A stretch of 64,000 nt of DNA, from positions 496,812 through 560,811 of the forward strand of contig NW_015961991.1 in the NCBI RefSeq assembly GCF_000497045.1, in the 5' to 3' direction. Each line of letters opens with the position of its first letter. Positions within the stretch are counted from its first letter, which is position 1. This DNA is from Kalmanozyma brasiliensis GHG001 (Eukaryota; Basidiomycota; Ustilaginomycetes; Ustilaginales). The notes under the pieces were generated by a model. That model was not told the DNA's origin, searched no databases, and saw nothing but the letters and a program-made list of their open reading frames with translations. Positions 1 to 10,212 of the stretch are shown piece after piece. The position numbers and the translations under genes are program-made.

Positions 1-1984
1 TGTAGAACGTCAGGCTGATCGAGTCGTATGCCTCAAAATCGTAGGGGATCGTCTCGACCTGAGGACAAAGCCGCTTGGCCTGACCGAGGCTCATGCCGTT
101 GCGGACACCAAATTCACGCGCTTTGTAGCTGCAGGAAGCGATCTCGGATGTGCTCGAAGACTGATTGTCTGCAGGTCGCTTTTCGTCCCCCTCCTTGGCA
201 GCGGGGAGCCCGAAGCCGGTGCCGTGGCATACGACCACAGGTTTGTCCTGCAGATCTGGCCGCTTCCTCAGGCCAACGGCGACGAAAAAGCTGTCAAAGT
301 CGATATGCATGATGACACGCTGAACACCCTTGGGCAAGTCAGAGCTGCCTAGCGGTCGCCCTGCTTCGCGAAGGGCGGAGCTGACCATGTCTTGCAGGCT
401 GGTCTTCCAGGTGCTGAGATGATGGAGACGCGACTTGGCAAAGTAGCCGGCAAGGAAGCCTTCGCTGGTGGCAGTGTTCCTCTCTCTCCAGCTAGGACTT
501 GCGAGCAGGCGCGCAGCGTGAGTGTTGGATGGTCGCGATGCGTAGTGTCCTCTGCTAATGGCGTTGGCCGCCTTTTTGGAAGCAGGGTCCGTTCCGATGC
601 TGTAGTCGATCTTGTCCTTGGGTTTGGTTGGCGTCACGGTAGTTTCGTCGAGTGCCGGAGCTTCCTCTGTCGCACTGCTGGCAGCAGCATCAGGTGGATT
701 CGTCCCGGCGGCGGTCTTTTCGGGCTCGGACGACCTTTGTTTCTCCCATACGGGAGGAGTCGATGGTTCAGACATCGGTATTGGGGAAAGCGGTTTGATG
801 ACGTGCTCCTCGCCGAAGCGGACTCCCTTGGAGCTTGCGGGCTTCTTGGCCGGCTCTGCCTGTGTCGGCTCGAGGAAGGGACGAGGTACGCTCTTTGATG
901 CTTCTGACGGCGGCGGACCAGTCGCATTGCTTCTCTCGATGGGTACTTTGTCTTTGCGAGTGAAGCGATCCAAGAGATTGGTCTGGTTTGTGGGCTTGCC
1001 CCAAGGAGACTCGTCCTCGTCTCCAATCCGGGGAAGCTGTCTTGGCAGCTTTGCCGAACGATCGAGGTTGCGCCAGTCACCGAGTCCTTGCGCATTGTCC
1101 GATGCGGATTCGCCAGGCTTGCCGACCATGCTGATGGAGGTGTGTCCGTTCGACCCCGTGATGGCATCGCAGCGCCACTTGCGCCAATCCGCCTTTCTCC
1201 CCAGCTCGATGCTCTCCAAGATCCAACCGGGTAAGACCACCTTGTAGTCCTTGAATTCGATACGCTTCTTTGGTGTGAGGTTGGAGGCGACGATATGCGT
1301 GACTGGCGTCTTTTGATCGAGATAGGCCATGAGGTCGCCGCCGTGCAACACGAGCAAACGTCGTAGCTCGCTGTACGGAGGGTGAGTCTGGCCATTGATG
1401 TAGATGCAACAGCCCTTGAGGGCGTCCGAGCGCTTTCCTCCACTCTCTTCGATCTCTACTGCAAGTCCGTCCGGATTCTTGATGTTTGAATGGGTATCTT
1501 GGACGCGTAAGAGCGCTTCTTCCTCTTGCAGGAGCGAGGCTTCCTGCACCTTGAGCTTAGCACGCTTGTGTTTCATGTAGGAGCGAAAGTCGCCGTACTC
1601 GATCGGGTTGTATATTTCAGCTGCAAGATACTGCTTTTGAGGACCTTTGCTAGCTTCAGCTGTGCCGTCTGTTGGATGTGATTCCCCTGTTTCGCCCTTG
1701 GCTTCGGAATGCGTAGAGACCAGCATGCCGTGCTCGTCAACGCGGGAGCTGCGTAGATCATCGTCGTCCGGACCTTGTTCCAAGTCGGGTGGAGCGACCG
1801 TCGTCAGAGGTTTCTCATCGTCATCTTCATCGGCCCACTGCACCTTGCGCTTGCGAGCCGGACGCCGGCCCTCCCCACCATCCTCTTGTTTGACGCTCGC
1901 TGGCTGCATTGAGGGCGACGCTGAGTGTTCGTGCGCTATGCGCTGGGTATCCAAGAGAAGGCCAGAGTATGCCTCGAGGGCCAT
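1..1984 (-). CDS. REV1: DNA repair protein REV1 (translesion deoxycytidyl transferase), N-terminal part; C-terminus lost at window edge
   Basis: Rev1 is the Y-family dCMP transferase and Pol zeta scaffold that acts in nuclear translesion synthesis. The open frame runs uninterrupted from the ATG at 1982-1984 to the left edge (about 661 codons). The N-terminal lead ends in EYGDFRSYMKHKRAKLKVQE, the usual Rev1 motif before the BRCT domain. The BRCT domain follows at about residues 181-270, with GCCIYINGQTHPPYSELRR, THIVASNLTPKK and YKVVLPGWILESI. After a low-complexity linker comes SRLHHLSTWK (about residue 515), then the start of the polymerase palm with MHIDFDSFFVAVGL (from about residue 559), whose Asp residues bind metal, and SCSYKAREFGVRNGMSLGQA. 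The rest of the palm, the little finger and the Rev7/Y-polymerase-binding C-terminus lie outside the window. The ATG is the first in frame after a stop at 2024-2026. Identity is very likely. Confidence 0.93.
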   Translation of the reverse strand, partial: MALEAYSGLLLDTQRIAHEHSASPSMQPASVKQEDGGEGRRPARKRKVQWADEDDDEKPLTTVAPPDLEQGPDDDDLRSSRVDEHGMLVSTHSEAKGETGESHPTDGTAEASKGPQKQYLAAEIYNPIEYGDFRSYMKHKRAKLKVQEASLLQEEEALLRVQDTHSNIKNPDGLAVEIEESGGKRSDALKGCCIYINGQTHPPYSELRRLLVLHGGDLMAYLDQKTPVTHIVASNLTPKKRIEFKDYKVVLPGWILESIELGRKADWRKWRCDAITGSNGHTSISMVGKPGESASDNAQGLGDWRNLDRSAKLPRQLPRIGDEDESPWGKPTNQTNLLDRFTRKDKVPIERSNATGPPPSEASKSVPRPFLEPTQAEPAKKPASSKGVRFGEEHVIKPLSPIPMSEPSTPPVWEKQRSSEPEKTAAGTNPPDAAASSATEEAPALDETTVTPTKPKDKIDYSIGTDPASKKAANAISRGHYASRPSNTHAARLLASPSWRERNTATSEGFLAGYFAKSRLHHLSTWKTSLQDMVSSALREAGRPLGSSDLPKGVQRVIMHIDFDSFFVAVGLRKRPDLQDKPVVVCHGTGFGLPAAKEGDEKRPADNQSSSTSEIASCSYKAREFGVRNGMSLGQAKRLCPQVETIPYDFEAYDSISLTFY

Positions 1985-2391
1985 GTATCGCCATGCATGT
2001 CTACGGAGCAATGCAGGGCACCTCTAACGCCAGTAACACAGAAGTGGCAGACGATGTCGAGAAGGATGTAGAACTGATGAGGAAGCTTGACATGCGGCTC
2101 AGTCGTGCATTCGACCTGCATATCCTCCACCTCCAAAATTATCTAGCTTGTTAGGCCTTCGAAGACTGCGAAAGCCGGCTCAAATTCGCCGAAAGGAACC
2201 AAGTTTGGCCACAAAACACCGCTGTTCACATCACCACCACCATCCATCAACCCCCATCACTCGAGGCACCACCGCAACGCTCGGTTTCGTATGCAGGTGC
2301 CGTCACTCAGTCTAGGACTCCTATAGCTCGGCTGGGCCATTTCCAGCTGGCTGACCCCGCCGCTTCTCCGACGATCCGGCGTCTGGCAGCC
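1985..2391. other. Intergenic region between divergent REV1 and transporter genes
   Basis: About 400 bp separate two divergently transcribed genes, so both promoters should lie here. The plus-strand half is CA/TC-rich, as in 5' leaders of this genome. I see no further gene. Confidence 0.5.
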
Positions 2392-3936
2392 ATGGTTCAT
2401 CTTACATTTGCCGACGATGGAGCGCGGCATCCACCGCCTTCCTCCCATCTCCGTCAGCACTCCTCCGATCAACGTCAGAGAAGATCACGCATCGTCTCGA
2501 CCGCATCAATACCGCCCGAAGGGAGAGCCAGTCTGATCTCGAGCATCAGCAACCTCACCAACACCATCATCGGCACGGGCATGCTGGCCACCCCCGGCGC
2601 ATTCAAGTACACTGGTCTGCTGCTCGGTGCCTTTCTCATCCTCTTTTGCGGTCTGAGCGCCGCTCTTGGGCTCTATCTGCTCACAAGATGCGCGGCGCGG
2701 GTGGGCGGGAGAAAGAACAGCTTCTTCACCATTGCCAGCCAAGCGCTGCCGGCGGGAGCGTGGTACTTCGACCTCGCCATCGCGCTCAAGTGCTACGGCG
2801 TCAGCATCTCGTACCTCATCATCTGCGGCCAGCTCATGCCTCAGGTCATCATCAGCTTCTTTAGAGCTTTCCACAGAGACATACATCAGATTCCGACGCT
2901 CTTTCTCGATCGCAGCTTTTGGATTCTCGCCCTCATCATCCTGCTGATCCCGTTGTGCTTCTTGCGCCGACTGGACAGCTTGCGGCACACCTCGTACCTC
3001 AGCCTGCTAGCAGTGTTCTACCTGGTCATCATTGTGCTCCACTACAGCTTCAGCTCAGACGCCAGAGCTTCCCTTCCCCCTAAAGGCGACGTCGAGATGA
3101 TCAACGTCTCGTGGCATACCATCAGCATCTTCCCCGTCTTCGTGTTCGCCTTTACGTGCGCACAGAACATGCTCCCCGTCTATAACGAGCTCTTTCACAA
3201 CGTAGAGGGTCGAGTCAACACCGCCATCGGCTCTTCCATCGGCACGGGAGGCGTGGTGTACCTCATCGTGGGCGTGCTGGGCTATCTCAGCTTCGGCGGC
3301 AATGTAGGCGATAACATCATCGCCATGTATCCGAGCACCAGCCTCTTTGTCTGCTTTGGTCGCGTCAGCATCATCATCCTCACCATCTTTAGCTACCCGC
3401 TGCAGGTGCATCCGTGCAGGGCGAGTCTCGACAAGGTGTTCTCTAAAGCGAGCACTCGGCAGCAGATGCTGGACGATGCGGCTGCTTCAGCAATTTCGAC
3501 TCCGAGCGAGGTCGTCGAGCCGTATCGCGACAACGAGGATGAGGAAGAGGACGAGCGAGAGCCGCTGGCAAACGGTCACGCACCGCCCGAACCAGACCAG
3601 GAAATCCCACTCGCCAAATGGTGTCTCATGACAGCCGGCATCCTCAGCACCACCTTTGTCATCAGCCTGCTCGTCGACGACCTCTCCATCATCCTCGGCT
3701 TCGTCGGATCGGTAGGAAGCACCACGATCAGTTTTATTCTGCCCGGCGTGCTCTACGCGAGCCTGTTCCGGGACGAGCCCCAGTCAAGGCTGAGAAAGGC
3801 CGCCATCGCGTTGGCCGCGTGGGGCTGCGTGGTGCTCGTCGTCGCTTTGTCGGCGAATATTTTAAAGCTGATACATGCTCAGGTTCCCAATTCGCTCATT
3901 GTGACAAAGGTCACTGGTCGAGACTTGTTGTGGTAG
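2392..3936 (+). CDS. Vacuolar amino acid transporter, AVT/SLC38-like (AAAP family)
   Basis: 514-residue integral membrane protein. The N-terminus is hydrophilic and is followed by the family signature SNLTNTIIGTGMLATPGAFK (about residues 52-72), the unwound first helix of amino acid/auxin permeases. About 11 hydrophobic segments follow. A cytosolic acidic loop with a DNEDEEEDEREPL stretch lies around residues 380-395, before the last three segments. Relatives such as yeast Avt5/6/7 and animal SLC38 proteins move neutral or acidic amino acids across vacuolar or plasma membranes by proton or sodium coupling. The exact AVT subclass and substrate cannot be read from the sequence. The length is normal for the family. 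Confidence 0.85.
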   Translation: MVHLTFADDGARHPPPSSHLRQHSSDQRQRRSRIVSTASIPPEGRASLISSISNLTNTIIGTGMLATPGAFKYTGLLLGAFLILFCGLSAALGLYLLTRCAARVGGRKNSFFTIASQALPAGAWYFDLAIALKCYGVSISYLIICGQLMPQVIISFFRAFHRDIHQIPTLFLDRSFWILALIILLIPLCFLRRLDSLRHTSYLSLLAVFYLVIIVLHYSFSSDARASLPPKGDVEMINVSWHTISIFPVFVFAFTCAQNMLPVYNELFHNVEGRVNTAIGSSIGTGGVVYLIVGVLGYLSFGGNVGDNIIAMYPSTSLFVCFGRVSIIILTIFSYPLQVHPCRASLDKVFSKASTRQQMLDDAAASAISTPSEVVEPYRDNEDEEEDEREPLANGHAPPEPDQEIPLAKWCLMTAGILSTTFVISLLVDDLSIILGFVGSVGSTTISFILPGVLYASLFRDEPQSRLRKAAIALAAWGCVVLVVALSANILKLIHAQVPNSLIVTKVTGRDLLW

Positions 3937-4146
3937 ACGATTCCTTTTTACGCATAGATGTGGGACGGCGTAGATCGCCAATAGACAGCTTTAATGTGGT
4001 TTTGCGTGGAACGATGTGTGTGGCGTACGATGATACATTGCTCTTCGTGCGGATGATGCACGAGACCTGCTCGAGTGAATGTGAGATGTGGGTTTGGCTT
4101 TCCCTGCGACCTAATGGAGTGGGTGGCAGAGTGTCAGAGTGGGTGC

Positions 4147-5872
4147 TCAAGCCTGTGCGTCGCTCTGCAGGCTTGCCGACCTGGCTCTACTGAGGAAGCT
4201 GAATGGTGCCGAAGAGGACGACGGGCTCTGCTGGTTCTCCGACCTGCTCCTGCCGAGGTAGCTGAATGGCGCCGACGAGGTCGACGGCGGGTATGCGTGG
4301 GTGTTGACCAGCGTCTCTAGATCGTCCTCGCGATCCACCCAGACGCACGTTTCGATCGAGACGGTGATGGTGTTGTCCTTACCCCGCTGCGGGTGGTTGG
4401 CGATGGAACGCTTCTCGCTCTTGTGCGAGCCAGTCGACGTGGAGTAGCGGAGTGTTGGTCGCGCCGCGCTCTCGGTTTGCGCCGCTCGCGCCGGTCTTGG
4501 CGAAGCAGGAACGGGGGACAGCGCTTGTCGAAAGGTGCGCATGAGACCTAGACTGTGCGTCGGTGGAGTTTCGTCCATCCGCGTCACACCAATCCCCGAT
4601 ACGGCGCGGAAGACGTCGTCAAACGTCAGCACGCCCGCCACCGCCGTCACCCACGCCGCCGTCAACAGCGCCGTGGTGATGCAGAAGGCAACGATAAACG
4701 TCACGTCCGGCGCAGGACTCGTGCCTCCCCACACCCTCTTCCAAGGACCGACGAAGAGGTACAGCGGTGGCACCGAAAAGGCAAACAGAGCAGCGAGGAT
4801 GAGGAACATCTGAGAATGACCCACCATGACCATCATCCACGTCTTTTTGAAAGCAACGTAGCTGCTGCCGTGCAGATGCTTGGGTAGGCCGATGTGCCAG
4901 AGCGCACGAGCGAGGTGGAACGCACTCCGCTTGGAAGGCTGCTCAAAGTGTGGATCTGGGTAGATGGCAACGAGGTTGTCCATGAGGAAGATCTGATTGG
5001 GAATCGCGTACAGCACCAACATGGCGATGACCAGCACGATCAACACGATGTACGACGCCAGTGCCGCGCAGCAGAGTCGATAGATGTTGGCCATGTCGCA
5101 CCAGGCCACTTTGACAAAGTCGAGCGACTCCGGTGTTGGAGCGCTAGCAAGCCACTCCTGGGTATGATGCTGGATCAGAACCGCGTCGAAGATGTTGTGC
5201 CCCGGCGCGCGGGTCAGCTGCCTCTGCCGACCGTTGAGGACCGTGATGATGACGTTGTAGACCACCATGACGACGCCGACGCCGATCATGAAGGTGTTCA
5301 TCACCCACGCCGAGTGCGGCAGAGGCAGGTGCATCCAACCGAGGCTCCTTGTCGATGCCTCGCCGTTCTGCTTGGCGATGGTGAGGTTCGAGATGGGCGA
5401 GCGGGGTGAGCACGTGAGCACAAAGCTGTAAGCGCTGTAGAAGGCCCCCAGCGCAAGCGGCAGCCAAGGTAAGGGAATGAAAAAAAAGCCAGTCGGCAAA
5501 GCGCTTGCGGTTCATCTCGATGAAGAGCATCCAGCTGCAAAAGACGGCCCAGCCGAGCAGGTACACCGAGATGAGCGTCAACATCCACCAGATGGCGTTG
5601 GGGACAATGAAGGTTCCGTACGGAGTCCTGCGGAGGGTGATGATGTGCGTGTCTCTGACGCGACCCTTTTTGAGCATCACCGAGGCGCAGATGAGAAACG
5701 TGATGACGCTCTGTATGATGTCGAGGAGCATGTAGACCTCGACGGCTTTGTTGGAAGGAGGCCGGACGACGACATTGGCGTACTAGAGCAGCTGCGCATT
5801 GGTCTCGTAGTGGATCGGATAGACGAGCTGGTCGACGGTGATGGTGCGAAACAGATACGGTACGTGAACCAT
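4147..5872 (-). pseudogene. Seven-TM membrane protein gene with an in-frame stop and a one-base frameshift
   Basis: Reading from ATG 5870-5872, the coding frame meets TAG at 5783-5785. Clear membrane-protein coding continues in the same frame down to a run of eight A (eight T in the sense strand) at 5480-5487. There the sense switches by one base into the frame that runs on to the stop at 4147. Joined, this gives about 574 codons with seven hydrophobic segments (for example ALASYIVLIVLVIAMLVLYA) and a Ser/Arg-rich cytosolic tail. The tail carries a duplicated motif, SSAPFSYLGRSRS and SSAPFSFLSRARS. I do not recognise the family. Either the gene is decaying, or the homopolymer shift is an assembly error and the TAG lies in a small intron (an 81-nt GT..AG span ending at the TAG is possible but weak). 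Confidence 0.6.
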
Positions 5873-8137
5873 GTTTGGCTTGCACGGGGAGAGAGAGAAA
5901 GGCGGGGGCAAAGCAAAAAAGGCAGGTACGGGGAAGCAAGACGGACGCTGTGAGGAGCGGAGCAACTGTCGCAGCTCAGAAGGTCCGCTTGTTCATATAT
6001 GTTTGCATTAAGTGTCGTTTCTGAGCGCTTGAAGCGCGCAGCAAAGCAGTGTCGAGGGAGCGGAGCCGTGAGCCATCTCTTCTTCCCGTAGAGAGCCTGA
6101 CGAATGTACCGTTGCTCGCAGGCAGCAGGGATTCGTTCCGACGGATTCTATGGATTGAGCTCGCCTAATGCAGTCCGCTGTCTTCAGCATTGTCGCGACA
6201 GAACGACGAGACGCTCGTCATGAACAATTCGCTCTTGGCAGCGAATCATCTGCACGCCCCGCTATGACCTCTGTGCGTGCCATTGTGCTTTTCGTTGTGC
6301 GACAAAGAAGAGATTCGCCGTGGCTGCGAAGGGTCTGTTCCGATGATCTGCCGAGCGAGGATGCGAGGACTTCGCTTCGACGTCTGAATGGAACGGTTGA
6401 ACGACGAATGTGAACTAGCACATCGTAGACAAAGAGCGGTGACAAGCGATACGGGATCCATAGCGGGGAGACCGATCCATTGTTGTACGTACGTAAAGCT
6501 GGCCTCGTCGCGTTGTGACTCGGTGCACATCCAGCCGTCTGTCGCGACGCTGCTACTCGGATACATTCTACCATCCGATCCGGAAGCTGCGCCTCGTACA
6601 ACGCCCACAAGGCAGCTCTTGACAGCTGATCGCGGCGCGTGGCGCGAGAGGCGTATGGTGCTAGGCAAGGAACGTCGAGAGGAAGCGAGTTAGCGACTGG
6701 CGCGTGATCAGCAGCGTACAAGTGGAAAGTCAGCCGAGACGATCCGAGCGTGGGGATGGTGGAGACAAGACGAACGTCGGCAGGGTGTTGACAGCCAGAC
6801 AGCAAGAGGCGTGCAGACGAGTGTTGCTCCTAGATCGGTCACACAATTGAGCGGGTCTTGTCTCGAGGCGAGGCGATCCAAGCGTAGCGAAGCGCTTCTC
6901 GCAAAGAATGACAGCGGCGACATTCGCACGTAGAGAGGACCCCGCTTCTGCAGGCTTCTCCGCCCATTGTGCGGTGTTCGGTAGTGTCTGCTAGCACGCC
7001 GTCGCTCACGGTCGCAGAGCGTGCATGCCCAAGTCGGCCGGTTCTCAGCGCTGCAGCGTGCCTCTGACTAGTCTGGGAACGCCGCATTTGCCGAGACTAG
7101 CACCTTGTCAGCCTGTCAAGACCTTGGTCATTGTCATTATGCTGCATCCTTCTTTTGTCCAGAGCAGGCGCAGATCGGATCATGATCGGCGGTGCGCACT
7201 TGGTCCTTGACTCTGTGGACACAGATTGATTTCGCAGATGCGCGTCGCGTCTGCCGGCACTGGTGGCGTGGCAAGGTGGCAAGCAAAGCTCGTCGACATC
7301 TTTGGTGAACTTAACGGGATTGCCGCCGGCGGTGCTCGCAATGAAACGTGGCTATGCCGTGGGTAAAAAGTGGCGTGGGGGCTGCCCACTACTGGCTAAG
7401 TCACCGATGGGTGCTGTCAGCAGCCTCGTCTGGCTTGGCATGACAAGAGTCAGTCACGAGTGGCCTGAGAAAGCGGCAAGGCTGCTAAGCGAACCGAAAA
7501 TCCGAAAATTCCTGAGAAAAAAGGAGGGTCTGCTGACAGGTCACTCCGCGTTTGGCTGGTGCAGAAGCTCACCAAGGCACGCGGACAAACAGCTTTGACT
7601 CACAAAGGTCACACGGTCCACAGTCATCTTTGAGCAAAAGCATCCACACCGCCTTCGGCTCGTCCGTGTCCTTCTTCATTACTTCGCTCTCGTCTCGGTC
7701 GCCACCATCGCTCTTTCTCCTTCATCTCTGGCTGCGTCCTCTCGTCTCGTATACCCACGCAACATGGTCTGACGCCGATTCAATTAGCGGATCGCCACTG
7801 CACACGCTCCCACATCTGGCGTTTGTCTCGCCCACACCCCACCTCGACCCACATTGCTTCCCCGCAACCCCAAGCTAGTCCGATTTCACACTCTTTCGCC
7901 TGTCTCTTTGGACACCGTTCGTGGTAAGATCTCTTGACCGCTTCCATCTCGCATCTTTGCGCACACATCACCTTCCGTCACCCGATTGTCACCCGTACCG
8001 CAGCTGCATCGAACACCGCTACGAGGGATCCTGCAACGCCAGCATCATCCAAGTCCGAGCCCCTCACTTCGCGCAAGTCACATAAAGCCCAGGATCTCTT
8101 CCGCGACAGGTCCCTGCCATCCAACCACCACGCCAAC
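5873..8137. other. 2.26 kb gene-poor region
   Basis: Only short frames with random-looking composition are present on both strands. No domain, signal peptide, tRNA or repeat was recognised. The last 400 bp (C/T-rich with CA stretches) probably hold the promoter and 5' leader of the palmitoyltransferase gene that follows. The rest could be an old degenerate gene or an uncharacterised non-coding transcript. Confidence 0.4.
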
Positions 8138-9967
8138 ATGCGCGCCATCGCTCAGATCGTCCACTCCTCCTTTCGCCGCGTCGAGAATGCCGCCGACTGG
8201 CTCACCGGTCGTGCCGGCCCCGTCTTTGTTGCTATCTGCCTCATCCTCGTAGGTGGAGGAGTGTGGACCTTCTTCACTACCATGTTCTTGGAACTCGCTC
8301 CCGTCCCAACAGAGCTCGCCAACCTCTTCCACACCTATTCGCCAGCACACATCTCCTTAGGCCTCGTTCCGACCTTGTTCGACTCCACCCTCAAGGATCC
8401 CATCGCAACCCTGCGCTTCTTTTCATGGCTCCTCTTCTGCCTCTTCATCGTCTACAGCATCGCCTGGCACTACTACATGGCCTGCACCGTCCCACCAGGT
8501 TCCGTCTCCGAAGGGCTGGGCGATTCCGTGCCCGAGCGAAGAAGCGGTCCCGGCAGCCACATCTGGTGGGCGAGGTACAGAAGCAGAGCAGCCAAAGCCT
8601 CTGGCCCCAAGCTGCACCACCTCAGCTCAGCAGACAGTCACGTCATGGCGCACGGGCAGCCCGAAGCGGCCGCACCCGTCCGAGTCTCGTCCGTAGCCGA
8701 CCTCAACAAGCTCAATCAGGCCTTGGACGGGCTCGACAGCAACCGCGCAAGGTCAGCTTCCCTCAGCGCTGCGCTCAAACCGTCTCCCTCTGTCAATGCA
8801 TCCTTCTCGTCTTCGCATCGATCTTCCTCCAGCAGCGAAACAGGCACGCCTCGCAACTACCCCAGGAGCGACCTTCCCCTGTCCATACACGACGTCACCC
8901 CCAGCCTCGCAACAACGCCGGCACGCCTGGATCCCGAGCCGTCTACCAACTCGTACTTTGCTCGAGGTACCCGTCAGAGCCAAGAGAGCATCGAACGCGA
9001 CTCTACCGCTGCCGCGCCTGCAGCGGAGCCCCTGGCGGAAGTCGAGATCGACGAGGACGACGAAGACCTCTTCCCCTTGGCCGGCATGTGTCACAAGTGT
9101 CCCAAGATTCCGCTCGTCAAGGCGCTCAGCGTGCTTCCACCCGAGCTGCGCAAGATCGAGAAACAGCTCCGCACCAACAAGCCTTCGCAGACCTTCACCT
9201 CCAAGTTGTCCTCCGAGGATGTCGATGAAGGCGAAGCCGAGGTCCGACGATGGCTAGGCGATGCCGCGTCCGAAAAGCTCGTCGCCCCTCCCAAACCTGA
9301 ACGCTCCCACCACTGCCGCGCATGCAAGTCGTGCGCGCTCAAGTTCGACCACCACTGTCCCTGGCTCAACCAGTGCGTCGGTCTCGGCAACGAGCGCTAT
9401 TTCGTGCTTTTCATGGCCTGGCTCAGCTTTGGCTGCGGCATTGTCGTCTACTCGGGCTACGGCGTCGCGCGGCGGTCGCTCAGCTGGAGTGTGCAGTGGA
9501 ACTACCCGTATACACCGAGGGTGATGGTGATGCTGCTGTTCATCCTCGCGCTCGTCATGGGCTTCGCGCTCGCGGTCATGGCCGGCTGGCAGATGATCAT
9601 GGTCAGCAGAGGAGAGACGAGCGTCGAGTCGCAAGACAACGCGCACTACCGCGAGCTGGCCAGCAGGCGCGGACAGGAGTTCATCAATGTCTACGACGTC
9701 GGCTGGCGTCGCAACATCGAGCTCTTCTTCAATGTCGGGCCTGGATCGCCGTACAGATGGTACACGATCTTGCTGCCCATAAGAGTGCCGCCGTACTCGG
9801 ACGGATGGCACTTTGCGAAGCGTCGTGGTCTCAATGGGAAGCATGCCGGCATTGAGCTTCAGGAACAGCTTACGGATGAGGAGTTTGAAGATGAGCACTA
9901 CGAGGCGGATCAGAAGGCGGCAGGGAAGGGCAAGGGCAAGGATGCGGCGACCAAAGCGTCGTCTTAG
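8138..9967 (+). CDS. DHHC-type protein S-palmitoyltransferase with a split cysteine-rich domain
   Basis: 609-residue multipass membrane enzyme that transfers palmitate to cysteines of substrate proteins. Two TM segments lie near residues 27-50 and 88-110. A long Ser-rich cytosolic region follows, then the cysteine-rich domain and two further TM segments. The catalytic DHHC is at residues 404-407 within [17 protein letters not shown], preceded by [14 protein letters not shown]. The first zinc pair (MCHKCPKIP, about residue 322) is separated from the rest by roughly 65 residues, an unusual insertion. A TTxE-like ETSVES motif and [15 protein letters not shown] follow the last TM, as in Pfa3/Pfa4-type enzymes. 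ATG 8138 is chosen because it starts right before the first TM with a good context (CCAACATG). The PFA subclass is uncertain. Confidence 0.9.
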   Translation: MRAIAQIVHSSFRRVENAADWLTGRAGPVFVAICLILVGGGVWTFFTTMFLELAPVPTELANLFHTYSPAHISLGLVPTLFDSTLKDPIATLRFFSWLLFCLFIVYSIAWHYYMACTVPPGSVSEGLGDSVPERRSGPGSHIWWARYRSRAAKASGPKLHHLSSADSHVMAHGQPEAAAPVRVSSVADLNKLNQALDGLDSNRARSASLSAALKPSPSVNASFSSSHRSSSSSETGTPRNYPRSDLPLSIHDVTPSLATTPARLDPEPSTNSYFARGTRQSQESIERDSTAAAPAAEPLAEVEIDEDDEDLFPLAGMCHKCPKIPLVKALSVLPPELRKIEKQLRTNKPSQTFTSKLSSEDVDEGEAEVRRWLGDAASEKLVAPPKPERSHHCRACKSCALKFDHHCPWLNQCVGLGNERYFVLFMAWLSFGCGIVVYSGYGVARRSLSWSVQWNYPYTPRVMVMLLFILALVMGFALAVMAGWQMIMVSRGETSVESQDNAHYRELASRRGQEFINVYDVGWRRNIELFFNVGPGSPYRWYTILLPIRVPPYSDGWHFAKRRGLNGKHAGIELQEQLTDEEFEDEHYEADQKAAGKGKGKDAATKASS

Positions 9968-10212
9968 TCGATCAACCTCAAAAAGTGTCTGCGAAGCAGT
10001 CTGCAACGGTCCACACTGTCACGAATGTATACCCCAATTTCAATGTCTTTTGTAGCCAAAACCGCGTGCGTTGTGCACCAGCTCATCCTCGAACACACAA
10101 CTCGGGCAAGGCCACACGAAGTGAGTATCCCGTTCCCTTGGTGTCGAATGCCGTAGCTCAATCTGTTCGTCATGATGGATTGCTGGGAGCTATCAAGTAC
10201 ACATCGTCCGTC

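Noticed and set aside
634..1443. Long minus-strand frame inside the REV1 region
   Set aside because: It lies in a different frame from the one encoding BRCT and polymerase motifs and has arbitrary composition; it is a shadow.
5785..5872. Intron explaining the TAG in the seven-TM gene
   Set aside because: An 81-nt GT..AG span exists, but its length is a multiple of three, its interior reads as plausible coding sequence and no good branch site is seen. It is kept only as an alternative; it would not explain the frameshift at 5480-5487.
6218..6805. 195-codon minus-strand frame in the gene-free interval
   Set aside because: No domain, no signal peptide, and random-like composition rich in Arg/Ser; overlapping frames of similar quality exist.
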